This document shows, piece by piece, positions 1 to 4,834 of a stretch of 5,011 bases of DNA; position 1 is the stretch's first letter; every line of letters begins with the position of its first letter. Both the position numbers and the translations under genes were made by a program. The notes under the pieces are model-generated. The model was not told where the DNA came from, ran no database searches, and worked only from the letters and a program-made list of their open reading frames with translations. This DNA comes from Campylobacteraceae bacterium (lineage in GTDB: Bacteria; Campylobacterota; Campylobacteria; Campylobacterales; Sulfurovaceae), in assembly GCA_027083075.1 (NCBI GenBank), contig JALWQQ010000144.1, positions 1-5,011 on the forward strand. The letters run 5' to 3'.

Positions 1-1
1 G

Positions 2-334
2 AGTCGCAACCTCAACGAAGGCTTTTCGGGCGGTGAAAAGAAGCGCAACGAGATCTTGCAGATGTTGATGCTGCAGCCCGATCTGATCATCCTTGACGAG
101 ATCGACTCGGGGCTTGACATCGACGCATTGCGTGCCGTGAGCGAAGGGATCAACCGCATGAAAGACGGCAAACGTAGCTTCTTGGTCATCACCCACTATA
201 GTCGCATCCTAGACTACATAGAGCCCGACTATATCCATGTGCTCAAAAACGGTCGCGTCGTCAAAACGGCAGGACCTGAGCTGGTTGCCAAACTCGAAGA
301 GGAAGGGTACGATGCCATCGAGGAGGAGGCATGA
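2..334 (+). CDS. sufC: SufC, Fe-S cluster assembly ATPase (3' part only)
   Basis: This is the C-terminal 110 residues of an ABC-type ATPase that runs in from the left edge; the frame is open from base 2, so the visible ATG and TTG codons are internal. Seen here are the ABC signature '[11 protein letters not shown]' (window residues 8-18), the Walker B/D-loop '[16 protein letters not shown]' with its catalytic Glu, and the H-loop 'VITHY'. The tail '[21 protein letters not shown]' type sequence is characteristic of SufC rather than of transporter ATPases. Walker A and the Q-loop, roughly the first 140 residues of a 250-residue family, lie outside. SufC is the cytoplasmic ATPase of the SufBCD scaffold and drives the conformational change needed for cluster assembly. 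Its stop codon overlaps the sufD start (ATGA). Confidence 0.96.
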   Translation, partial: SRNLNEGFSGGEKKRNEILQMLMLQPDLIILDEIDSGLDIDALRAVSEGINRMKDGKRSFLVITHYSRILDYIEPDYIHVLKNGRVVKTAGPELVAKLEEEGYDAIEEEA

Positions 335-1518
335 GACTACGAGAGCTCAAAGGCAAAAACGAGCATGAAGTTGCCGCCTACCTCGCCATAGAGGGGCGCG
401 ACGCGCTTGTCGAGAAGTTTGCCGCACTCGGGCTACCGGATAAAAAAGAGGAAGCCTATCGCTACGCCGACATCGAAAAGCTCTTCGAGCCGCTCTATAA
501 GCGCGTCGATCGCCTCGCCAAAGACCCCGAGATCGGCGAAGCGATCGAGATCACTGACGGCGTGGTTACCAAAGCCCCCAAAGGGGTGCGTGTCTACTAC
601 GAAGCGTGCGACAAGGTTGACGAGGAGCATTTCGATCCACTCTACTACCTTTCGCATCTGTTGACGCCCAAGGTGATCAAAATAGAACTTGACGGCGATA
701 CCGAAACCGAGATCGTTCATCGCATCACTTGTAGCGAGAGTTTGGTGGCTTACCGTGTTGCGCTCTTTAACCAAGCCAACCGCCACGCCACGCTCTACGA
801 GCGCTACGAAACCGAGGGCGATACATCGGGCTCTCTGGTGCTATGGGGTTATGATGCACTCATCGCTCCCGATAGCTCTTTGCGTCTGATCAAGTCGCAA
901 ACGATCGAAGAAAACAGCTATGCGATGATCGCATCGCACAGCATCCGCTTGGAGCGCAACGCCCATATGGCGTTCAAGAGCTTCGATATGGGCGCGGCGC
1001 ATGCCTTGCAACTGCTCAATGTCATCCTCGAAGAGCGCGCCGAGTTTGATGCGGGGCATCTACTCTATCTCGGCGACACGGCACGCCGCGGCACAGTAAG
1101 CAAGATTATCCACCGCGGTGCGCACACCCGCTCCAATCAAGAGGCAAAAAATATCCTCGAGGACAAAGCACGCGGTATCTTCGATGCCCTGATCAAAGTA
1201 GAGCATAGCGGCAAATATAGCGTCGCACACCAAAACTCTAAGGCGATCTTACTCAATGACGGCGCCTACATGGCGGCTAAACCGCAGCTTGAGATCTATA
1301 TCGACGAACTCGAAGCAAGTCACGGTTCCACCACAGGACAGCTTGATGCCAAGCAGCTCTTCTATCTGCGTTCACGCGGCATTACCGAAATAGAAGCACG
1401 CAAGATGCTGGTACTGGCATTTGCCAATACACTCATCGAGCGCATCAAAGACGCCCGAGCGCAAGAGCGCATCAAGACGGAGTTCGAAGCGGCATTTTAC
1501 CGCAGACACAAAGGATAA
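331..1518 (+). CDS. sufD: SufD, Fe-S cluster assembly scaffold subunit
   Basis: This is a 395-residue SufB/SufD-family protein, slightly shorter than the roughly 420-residue E. coli SufD. The diagnostic C-terminal block is clear: '[20 protein letters not shown]', then '[20 protein letters not shown]', 'LFYLRSRGI' and '[11 protein letters not shown]'. His331 in 'ASHGST' aligns by motif with the His of SufD (His360 in E. coli) that lies at the SufB-SufD interface where the nascent cluster forms; this assignment is from motif position only. An N-terminal helical region precedes the repetitive beta-helix core. The ATG at 331 overlaps the sufC stop and is preceded by AGGAGG (321-326), so translation is coupled to sufC. 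The lack of the Cys-rich N-terminal motif and the length favour SufD over SufB. Confidence 0.95.
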   Translation: MRLRELKGKNEHEVAAYLAIEGRDALVEKFAALGLPDKKEEAYRYADIEKLFEPLYKRVDRLAKDPEIGEAIEITDGVVTKAPKGVRVYYEACDKVDEEHFDPLYYLSHLLTPKVIKIELDGDTETEIVHRITCSESLVAYRVALFNQANRHATLYERYETEGDTSGSLVLWGYDALIAPDSSLRLIKSQTIEENSYAMIASHSIRLERNAHMAFKSFDMGAAHALQLLNVILEERAEFDAGHLLYLGDTARRGTVSKIIHRGAHTRSNQEAKNILEDKARGIFDALIKVEHSGKYSVAHQNSKAILLNDGAYMAAKPQLEIYIDELEASHGSTTGQLDAKQLFYLRSRGITEIEARKMLVLAFANTLIERIKDARAQERIKTEFEAAFYRRHKG

Positions 1519-1522
1519 GACG

Positions 1523-1948
1523 ATGGAAACGATAGAAGAGGCATTGCAACGCTACAAAGAGGATTTTGAGCTCTTTGCCACCCCTAATGAGAAGATGGAG
1601 TATATCTTCGATCTGGGCAAAAAACACACCACCCTACCCGAAGAGGAGAAAAACGACGAAACCTTTATCGTCGGATGCGCTTCGCCCGCATGGCTAGTGG
1701 GCGAATGCAAAGATGGTCGGCTAATCCTGCGCGGCGAAGGGACATCGGAGATGGCAAAGGGGATGCTTACGCTGCTGCTTGATATTTTTGGCAACAAAAC
1801 CGCCGACGAGATCTTGGCGTTTGACCCCAAGCGTCTTGGAGAGCTGGGGATTGTAGAGCTGCTCTCGCCCGTGAGACAACAGAGCTTAGAGGCCTTTTTG
1901 AAAAAGGTCTATAGCTATGCACAGCAGTGCAAGGAGCAGGGACTTTAG
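1523..1948 (+). CDS. sufE: SufE, sulfur-transfer protein for cysteine desulfurase
   Basis: This is a 141-residue SufE/CsdE-family protein (E. coli SufE has 138). The ATG at 1523 is chosen because AAGGAT (1511-1516) sits 6 bases upstream and the alignment to the family begins here; the open frame upstream runs inside sufD. The sulfur-accepting cysteine is Cys52 in 'FIVGCASPAWL', matching the family's 'GCQSQVW'-type motif. Further family features are 'EGTSEMAKGMLTLLLDIFGN' and 'LGIVELLSPVRQQSLEAFL'. SufE takes persulfide from the desulfurase (SufS type, not visible here) and passes it to SufB. It lies 4 bases after sufD, so it is in the same operon. Its last codons and stop fall inside a repeat-like palindrome (1936-1954), suggesting that the 3' end was reshaped by an inserted repeat. 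Confidence 0.95.
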   Translation: METIEEALQRYKEDFELFATPNEKMEYIFDLGKKHTTLPEEEKNDETFIVGCASPAWLVGECKDGRLILRGEGTSEMAKGMLTLLLDIFGNKTADEILAFDPKRLGELGIVELLSPVRQQSLEAFLKKVYSYAQQCKEQGL

Positions 1949-1954
1949 CCCCGC
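1936..1954. repeat. Degenerate palindrome containing the sufE stop codon
   Basis: The sequence GCAGGGACTTTAGCCCCGC is an imperfect palindrome around CTTTAG. It resembles the perfect palindrome GCAGGACTTTAGTCCTGC at 2098-2115, about 160 bases downstream. The TAG stop of sufE (1946-1948) is part of it. It is probably a relic of the same small repeat family, and it could also stabilise the transcript end. Confidence 0.5.
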
Positions 1955-1998
1955 AGCAGGGGTCTGACCTCAATGACAATGCTTTAGCGTTGTCGTTG
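1953..1998. repeat. REP-like 46-bp direct repeat, copy A
   Basis: This copy is identical to 2179-2224 over 46 bases. It contains GGGGTCTGACCT followed by a stem-loop at 1971-1998: CAATGACAATGC, loop TTTA, GCGTTGTCGTTG, 12 pairs with two G-U wobbles. Outside the identical block, TCTGACCT (1963-1970) can still pair with AGGTCGGA (2004-2011), so the long hairpin is kept although the right arm differs from copy B. GGGTCTGACC-type arms are reminiscent of REP elements served by RAYT (Y1-type) transposases; no such gene is in the window. Confidence 0.8.
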
Positions 1999-2007
1999 TA
2001 CGGAGGT

Positions 2008-2083
2008 CGGAGTACAGATATCGGGGAACGGCTATTAGGGTTTGGATCTCTTAACTTTGCCGTTATCCGCATTCTGTGATCCG
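2008..2083. repeat. Long imperfect inverted repeat between the REP-like copies
   Basis: The left arm 2008-2032 (CGGAGTACAG...GAACGGC) and right arm 2059-2083 (GCCGTTATCC...GTGATCCG) are complementary at 18 of 25 positions by hand count, around a 26-base loop. The outermost 4 and innermost 6 positions pair without mismatch. It has no coding potential. It may be a decayed MITE or a structured RNA segment. Confidence 0.5.
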
Positions 2084-2093
2084 TTGTCTATAT

Positions 2094-2142
2094 GGAGGCA
2101 GGACTTTAGTCCTGCATTATACGGGGTTAAAACCCCGCCTCC
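2094..2142. repeat. Cloverleaf-like double hairpin, possible suf terminator
   Basis: Two perfect hairpins, GCAGGACT-TT-AGTCCTGC (2098-2115) and CGGGGTT-AA-AACCCCG (2122-2137), are enclosed by a closing stem GGAGGC (2094-2099) with GCCTCC (2137-2142), the closing stem overlapping the inner ones by a base or two. TTATTTTT follows directly, so on the plus strand it could end suf transcription. The symmetrical layout also fits a palindromic mobile repeat. Confidence 0.6.
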
Positions 2143-2153
2143 TTATTTTTCTT

Positions 2154-2176
2154 GATACTTTTTCAGAAAAAGTATC
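2154..2176. repeat. Perfect A/T-rich hairpin GATACTTTTT / AAAAAGTATC
   Basis: A 10-base perfect stem (2154-2163 and 2167-2176) with loop CAG. It lies directly before REP-like copy B. It could act as a bidirectional terminator-like structure, since T and A runs lie in the arms, or be another small dispersed palindrome. Confidence 0.5.
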
Positions 2177-2178
2177 CA

Positions 2179-2237
2179 GCAGCAGGGGTCTGACCTCAAT
2201 GACAATGCTTTAGCGTTGTCGTTGCGGGTCTGACCCC
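2179..2237. repeat. REP-like element, copy B with complete arms
   Basis: Bases 2179-2224 repeat 1953-1998 exactly. This copy also keeps the right arm: GGGGTCTGACC (2185-2195) pairs with GGTCTGACCCC (2227-2237) with a single T-T mismatch, outside the 12-pair inner stem 2197-2224. The whole 2185-2237 segment thus folds into one long hairpin. It lies about 46 bases before the sufT start codon. Confidence 0.8.
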
Positions 2238-2283
2238 AAAAGACCATTTCTCACTACTCATTTAGACAATAAGGAGCGTGCTG

Positions 2284-2805
2284 ATGAGCGACGATATCAA
2301 GTACGATGAGATTCCTACCACCCCCGAAGCGTTGGCGGCGTGGGAGGCGAAATACGGTAAAAAGAGCCAAGAGAGTGACACCGACAACGCACCTGTCGAT
2401 AGCATCGAGTCGCGCATCGGTGGGGTCGATACACGCTTTGAGAGCAGTGAGAGCAAGTGCCACAAACCCGAGGGTGCCGTAGAGGACGAAGCGCTCAAAG
2501 AGAAGGTGATCGAACAGCTCAAGACCATCTACGATCCCGAACTACCGGTTGACATCTACAACCTCGGGCTTATCTACGATATCGACTGCTGGCGCAATCC
2601 CGAAACAAACTTGGGTGAATGCAAAGTGACGATGACACTCACCTCGGCTACCTGTTCGATGAGCGAAATGATCGTCGATCTGGTGCGCTCTATCCCTTCG
2701 CGCACCGACGATCTCGAATGCCTCGATGTTAACCTCGTCTTCGATCCGCCTTGGAGTCAAGAGAAGATGAGCGATGAGGCGAAACTGGCGATGGGAATGC
2801 TCTAA
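2284..2805 (+). CDS. sufT: SufT/MIP18-family (DUF59) Fe-S maturation protein
   Basis: This is a 173-residue protein whose C-terminal ~105 residues form a full MIP18/DUF59 domain. Visible motifs are 'TIYDPELPVDIYNLGLIYDI' (81-100), 'VTMTLTSATCSMSEMI' with the conserved Cys124, and the closing 'LVFDPPWSQEKMSDEAKLAMGM'. Family members (SufT, the CIA factor MIP18) act as accessory factors that help deliver or mature Fe-S clusters, which fits its place after sufCDE. The first ~68 residues are a polar, acidic, probably disordered extension not found in minimal family members. The ATG at 2284 is preferred because AAGGAG (2271-2276) lies 7 bases upstream; a GTG at 2278 is too close. It is separated from sufE by a repeat-filled gap, so co-transcription is uncertain. 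Confidence 0.9.
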   Translation: MSDDIKYDEIPTTPEALAAWEAKYGKKSQESDTDNAPVDSIESRIGGVDTRFESSESKCHKPEGAVEDEALKEKVIEQLKTIYDPELPVDIYNLGLIYDIDCWRNPETNLGECKVTMTLTSATCSMSEMIVDLVRSIPSRTDDLECLDVNLVFDPPWSQEKMSDEAKLAMGML

Positions 2806-2843
2806 GCCCCCTACTCGCCTATTTGTAATGGTTTGTTAATGCG

Positions 2844-3011
2844 ATGGTCTCTATCAATCAGTTTATCGTCAATGCCCTAAGCGAAAAGATTTCGGCGCTT
2901 CAAACCTTAGATATTTTAGAAAAAAGTGCCAAACGTGCTTATAGAGAGGCGTTTACGGAAGCGCTATCGCGTGTACCCGATGTCGATGCCCCCAAAAACG
3001 ATACACTCTAA
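2844..3011 (+). pseudogene. Truncated ribbon-helix-helix antitoxin (C-terminal part)
   Basis: This 55-codon reading frame encodes 'VSINQFIVNALSEKISAL' followed by 'EKSAKRAYREAFTEALSRVP' and 'DVDAP'. That is the pattern of the C-terminal two thirds of small RHH (Arc/CopG/HicB-like) antitoxins, which read VSxNQFxxxAxAEKLSAL...YLxxRAxRAxRxxFxxxLxKVPDxxP. Such proteins normally begin with about 20-25 residues holding the DNA-binding beta strand ('TSIRLPxxLHxxLK'). Here the frame is stopped by TAA at 2826 only six codons upstream and the intervening codons do not encode it. No Shine-Dalgarno precedes the ATG. No toxin gene follows, so it is most likely a remnant of a lost toxin-antitoxin pair. A functional short protein cannot be excluded. 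Confidence 0.6.
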
Positions 3012-3051
3012 CGCTCTTTTTTAAAAAATCCTCGCAAATTCCCTCTATCGT

Positions 3052-3092
3052 GACACACCCTGTCGCAGGGGTGTGTCATACTTGTGAAAATC
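3052..3092 (+). repeat. 41-bp hairpin leader repeat, copy 1
   Basis: This copy is identical over 41 bases to 4720-4760, in the same orientation; sequence upstream is unrelated in the two copies. The first 26 bases form a hairpin: GACACACCC, loop TGTCGCAG, GGGTGTGTC, 9 perfect pairs. Downstream, TCTAC (3091-3095) can pair with GTAGA (3105-3109), which holds part of the GGAGG ribosome binding site (3101-3105). The position just ahead of a small ORF suggests a 5' untranslated regulatory leader; a recombination site is the alternative. Confidence 0.85.
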
Positions 3093-3111
3093 TACGATAC
3101 GGAGGTAGACA

Positions 3112-3210
3112 ATGGCATTTCGCGTTATGTTCACATGTGTCACGCTCATTGCGTTGGGTTACGGGTTGGCAAGGTATCACGAGCACGAGTGTAGCGAGAA
3201 GGGAGAATAA
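3112..3210 (+). CDS. 32-residue hydrophobic small protein
   Basis: The ATG at 3112 is preceded by GGAGG at 3101-3105 with a 6-base spacing, a strong initiation site. The product starts 'MAFRVMFTCVTLIALGYGLA', one likely membrane segment, followed by a charged tail 'RYHEHECSEKGE'. It has no family that I recognise. The size, single hydrophobic segment, structured leader and Cys in the tail resemble type I toxin peptides, but this is analogy only. It converges on the XRE gene, with 8 bases between the two stop codons. It is too short for usual gene callers. Confidence 0.55.
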   Translation: MAFRVMFTCVTLIALGYGLARYHEHECSEKGE

Positions 3211-3218
3211 GAAAAAAG

Positions 3219-3458
3219 TTACGATTTTATCAGATCGCAAAGCTCTATCTCTAAAATTTGCGCGATCTTGAGGAGTTGTTCGAGATTGAAGTGTTTGTTG
3301 CGATAACACACTTCGGCACCGGAGACAACCGAGACCGATTTGTATCCCATCTTGAGCGATAACTCAAGTTGCGACAAACCTTTGGCTTTGCGGTATTTGG
3401 CGACATTTTTGCCGATGGTACGATAAAGCTCTTCAGGGCTGATTTTGTGCATGCTCAT
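3219..3458 (-). CDS. XRE/Cro-type helix-turn-helix regulator
   Basis: This is a 79-residue protein that is essentially one HTH_XRE domain: 'IGKNVAKYRKAKGLSQLELS' (helices 1-2), 'LKMGYKSVSVVSGAEVCYRN' (recognition helix region), then 'HFNLEQLLKIAQILEIELCD' (helices 4-5). Such single-domain regulators bind palindromic operators as dimers, often next to their own promoter. The ATG at 3458 is chosen because AGG lies 5 bases before it on the minus strand; in-frame ATGs at 3470 (no Shine-Dalgarno) and 3452 are possible. It is transcribed divergently from the GTPase gene, with a perfect palindrome between them that is the obvious operator candidate. The protein style is typical of Campylobacterota. 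Confidence 0.9.
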   Translation of the reverse strand: MSMHKISPEELYRTIGKNVAKYRKAKGLSQLELSLKMGYKSVSVVSGAEVCYRNKHFNLEQLLKIAQILEIELCDLIKS

Positions 3459-3517
3459 ACAACCTATCATTGGTGATTATTCGCCCTAAGTGTAGCTATC
3501 GTGCGGTTTTCTATCAA

Positions 3518-3546
3518 TCTCTTATAATGCAGTGTATTATAAGAGA
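3518..3546. promoter_or_regulatory. Perfect 11-bp inverted repeat operator with back-to-back -10 boxes
   Basis: TCTCTTATAAT (3518-3528), spacer GCAGTGT, ATTATAAGAGA (3536-3546). Each arm contains TATAAT: at 3523-3528 reading toward the GTPase, and at 3541-3536 reading toward the XRE gene. The spacing fits one dimeric HTH repressor covering both divergent promoters. No good -35 hexamer is visible on either strand, as is common in Campylobacterota. Confidence 0.75.
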
Positions 3547-3590
3547 GCATTTGGTAGGATAAAATGCGACAATCAAAGAAAGGAGAGAAT

Positions 3591-4706
3591 ATGGAACACA
3601 GAGTTGAAGATTATGCAAAACAGCCTATCGATGAGATTGCAAAAAAATATAAACAAGACTTAGACGACTTAAAGAATACAACTGTACGCTGCGGCATAAT
3701 CGGAAGAAGTGGCGTTGGTAAATCATCTACTATTAATGCCATTGTTGGTAAAAAAATAGCCAATGCTGGCTCAACAGAACAAACTATGGAAGAGCAGGAG
3801 TATCAGCATGGCAATATAATTTTTGTTGATCTACCGGGGTGCGGCACAGAGACCTTTCCGCGTAACAAATATATAGAAAAATTTAAGTTATTCGAACAAG
3901 ACAAGTATGACTGTTTTATTATCATTACGGACGATCGCGTCTATGAAGATGATGTCTATTTGTACAAAAAGATAAAAAATGAGAAATATCCTTGTTTCTT
4001 TGCAAGAAACAAAATTGATAATGCTATAGAAAACGAAAAATATGACAACGATCTTAGTGAAGAAGAAGCTGTACATAAAATCAGAGATTATATTACCGAA
4101 AAACTCAACACCAGAGATATGGTTTATCTAATTTCTGCAAGAGAACCTCAAGCGTGGGATTTTCCTCAATTGTTAAATGATATTACCAATTCATTTTCAG
4201 ACATCAAAAGAAAGACGATTATCAGAGGACTGAATGGCTTGACAGAAGAGATCTTAGATGAAAAAAGAAAGCTTGGTATCGAAATTGCAGAAAAACGAGC
4301 TTTAATAGCCGCCGCAAATGCACTTAATCCTATACCGGGGCTTGATGTAAGTGTCGATATAGGCATTCTATATAATCTGTCAAAAGAAATCATTGAAATT
4401 TTCGGCTTGGATGAAGAACATTTAAAACAACTTGAAAAAAATACTAACACTTCTTATTCGGGTATTAAACAATCTGTATTGAAGTTTGCAGCACAGTATG
4501 GAACGACGCAAGCGATCATGCAAATCCTAAAACGATATGCTACCACCGGTACAATAAAAGAATTTGGAAAATATATACCCATTATTGGGCAAGCCATATC
4601 AGCTGGTTTGGGCTACAAAATGACTGTTTGGTTTGCTGAAGATTTACTTGACAATGCAATCAAACTCAGCAGAGAAATTTTGAAAACCACTACAAAACAA
4701 ACTTAA
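3591..4706 (+). CDS. IRG-like (interferon-inducible-type) GTPase
   Basis: This is a 371-residue GTPase. From the ATG at 3591 the G1/P-loop is 'GRSGVGKSS' (38-46), G3 'DLPG' (80-83), G4 'NKID' (140-143) and G5 'SA' (182-183); the G domain covers about 30-200. The helical C-terminal part carries 'NALNPIPGLDVSVDIGILY' (about 244-261), 'FGLDEEHLKQL' and 'IPIIGQAISAGLGY', a pattern I associate with immunity-related GTPases (IIGP/IRG family) and related bacterial proteins, where this part makes helical bundles and membrane or oligomer contacts. No true transmembrane helix is evident. The 3591 start has AGGAG (3581-3585) at a 5-base spacing; an in-frame ATG at 3564 would add 9 residues. The gene is far more A/T-rich than the suf genes, indicating acquisition. 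Substrate and role are unknown; defence is an inference. Confidence 0.85.
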   Translation: MEHRVEDYAKQPIDEIAKKYKQDLDDLKNTTVRCGIIGRSGVGKSSTINAIVGKKIANAGSTEQTMEEQEYQHGNIIFVDLPGCGTETFPRNKYIEKFKLFEQDKYDCFIIITDDRVYEDDVYLYKKIKNEKYPCFFARNKIDNAIENEKYDNDLSEEEAVHKIRDYITEKLNTRDMVYLISAREPQAWDFPQLLNDITNSFSDIKRKTIIRGLNGLTEEILDEKRKLGIEIAEKRALIAAANALNPIPGLDVSVDIGILYNLSKEIIEIFGLDEEHLKQLEKNTNTSYSGIKQSVLKFAAQYGTTQAIMQILKRYATTGTIKEFGKYIPIIGQAISAGLGYKMTVWFAEDLLDNAIKLSREILKTTTKQT

Positions 4707-4719
4707 TTTTTAGTTTTAC

Positions 4720-4760
4720 GACACACCCTGTCGCAGGGGTGTGTCATACTTGTGAAAATC
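4720..4760 (+). repeat. 41-bp hairpin leader repeat, copy 2
   Basis: This is identical to 3052-3092. It starts 13 bases after the GTPase stop codon. The 26-base hairpin lies at 4720-4745. Here a second, mutually exclusive stem is possible: TGTCATACTTG (4742-4752) pairs perfectly with CAAGTATGACA (4776-4786), placing the GGAGG (4769-4773) in the loop and the ATG (4781) in the stem. Forming the first hairpin frees the start site, so the layout looks like a translational switch. The hairpin lacks a T run, so it is not a classic terminator. Confidence 0.85.
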
Positions 4761-4780
4761 CACACGATGGAGGTGCAAGT

Positions 4781-4834
4781 ATGACATCGTTTGCGACACA
4801 GTTGCTATACTACACGCTCTTTAACTTGTACTAG
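4781..4834 (+). pseudogene. Small hydrophobic ORF cut by an IS481-family element
   Basis: The ATG at 4781 follows GGAGG (4769-4773) by 7 bases, as after repeat copy 1. The frame reads 'MTSFATQLLYYTLFNL' and then reaches a TAG that lies within the apparent terminus of the insertion element starting near 4827. About 16 native codons therefore remain. It is not clearly homologous to the 32-residue protein, but both begin with a hydrophobic stretch behind the same leader. Confidence 0.4.

Noticed and set aside
1953..2224. CRISPR array from the two 46-bp repeats
   Set aside because: There are only two copies, spaced 180 bases apart, with structured sequence between them and no cas genes.
2254..2528. 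Minus-strand frames opposite the start of sufT
   Set aside because: They are antisense shadows of a well-supported DUF59 gene and have Ser/Leu-rich compositional bias.
2826..2843. Upstream extension of the antitoxin-like frame to a full RHH N-terminus
   Set aside because: An in-frame TAA at 2826-2828 blocks it, and the six codons between do not encode the RHH beta strand.
3050..3271. 73-codon plus-strand frame through repeat copy 1 and antisense to the XRE gene
   Set aside because: It starts inside the hairpin repeat without a ribosome binding site, overlaps the better-supported 32-codon ORF in another frame, and ends antisense to a clear HTH gene.
3076..3309. 77-codon minus-strand frame overlapping the small ORF and the XRE gene
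   Set aside because: It is a shadow of the XRE gene in another frame; no recognisable motif and no initiation signal.
4720..4745. Intrinsic terminator for the GTPase gene
   Set aside because: The hairpin is followed by ATACTTG rather than a T run, and the same hairpin occurs ahead of another ORF; a leader role fits better.
3052..4760. Integron-type attC sites at the two 41-bp repeats
   Set aside because: No GTTRRRY/RYYYAAC core pair flanks the hairpin, and the genes between are divergent rather than in one orientation.
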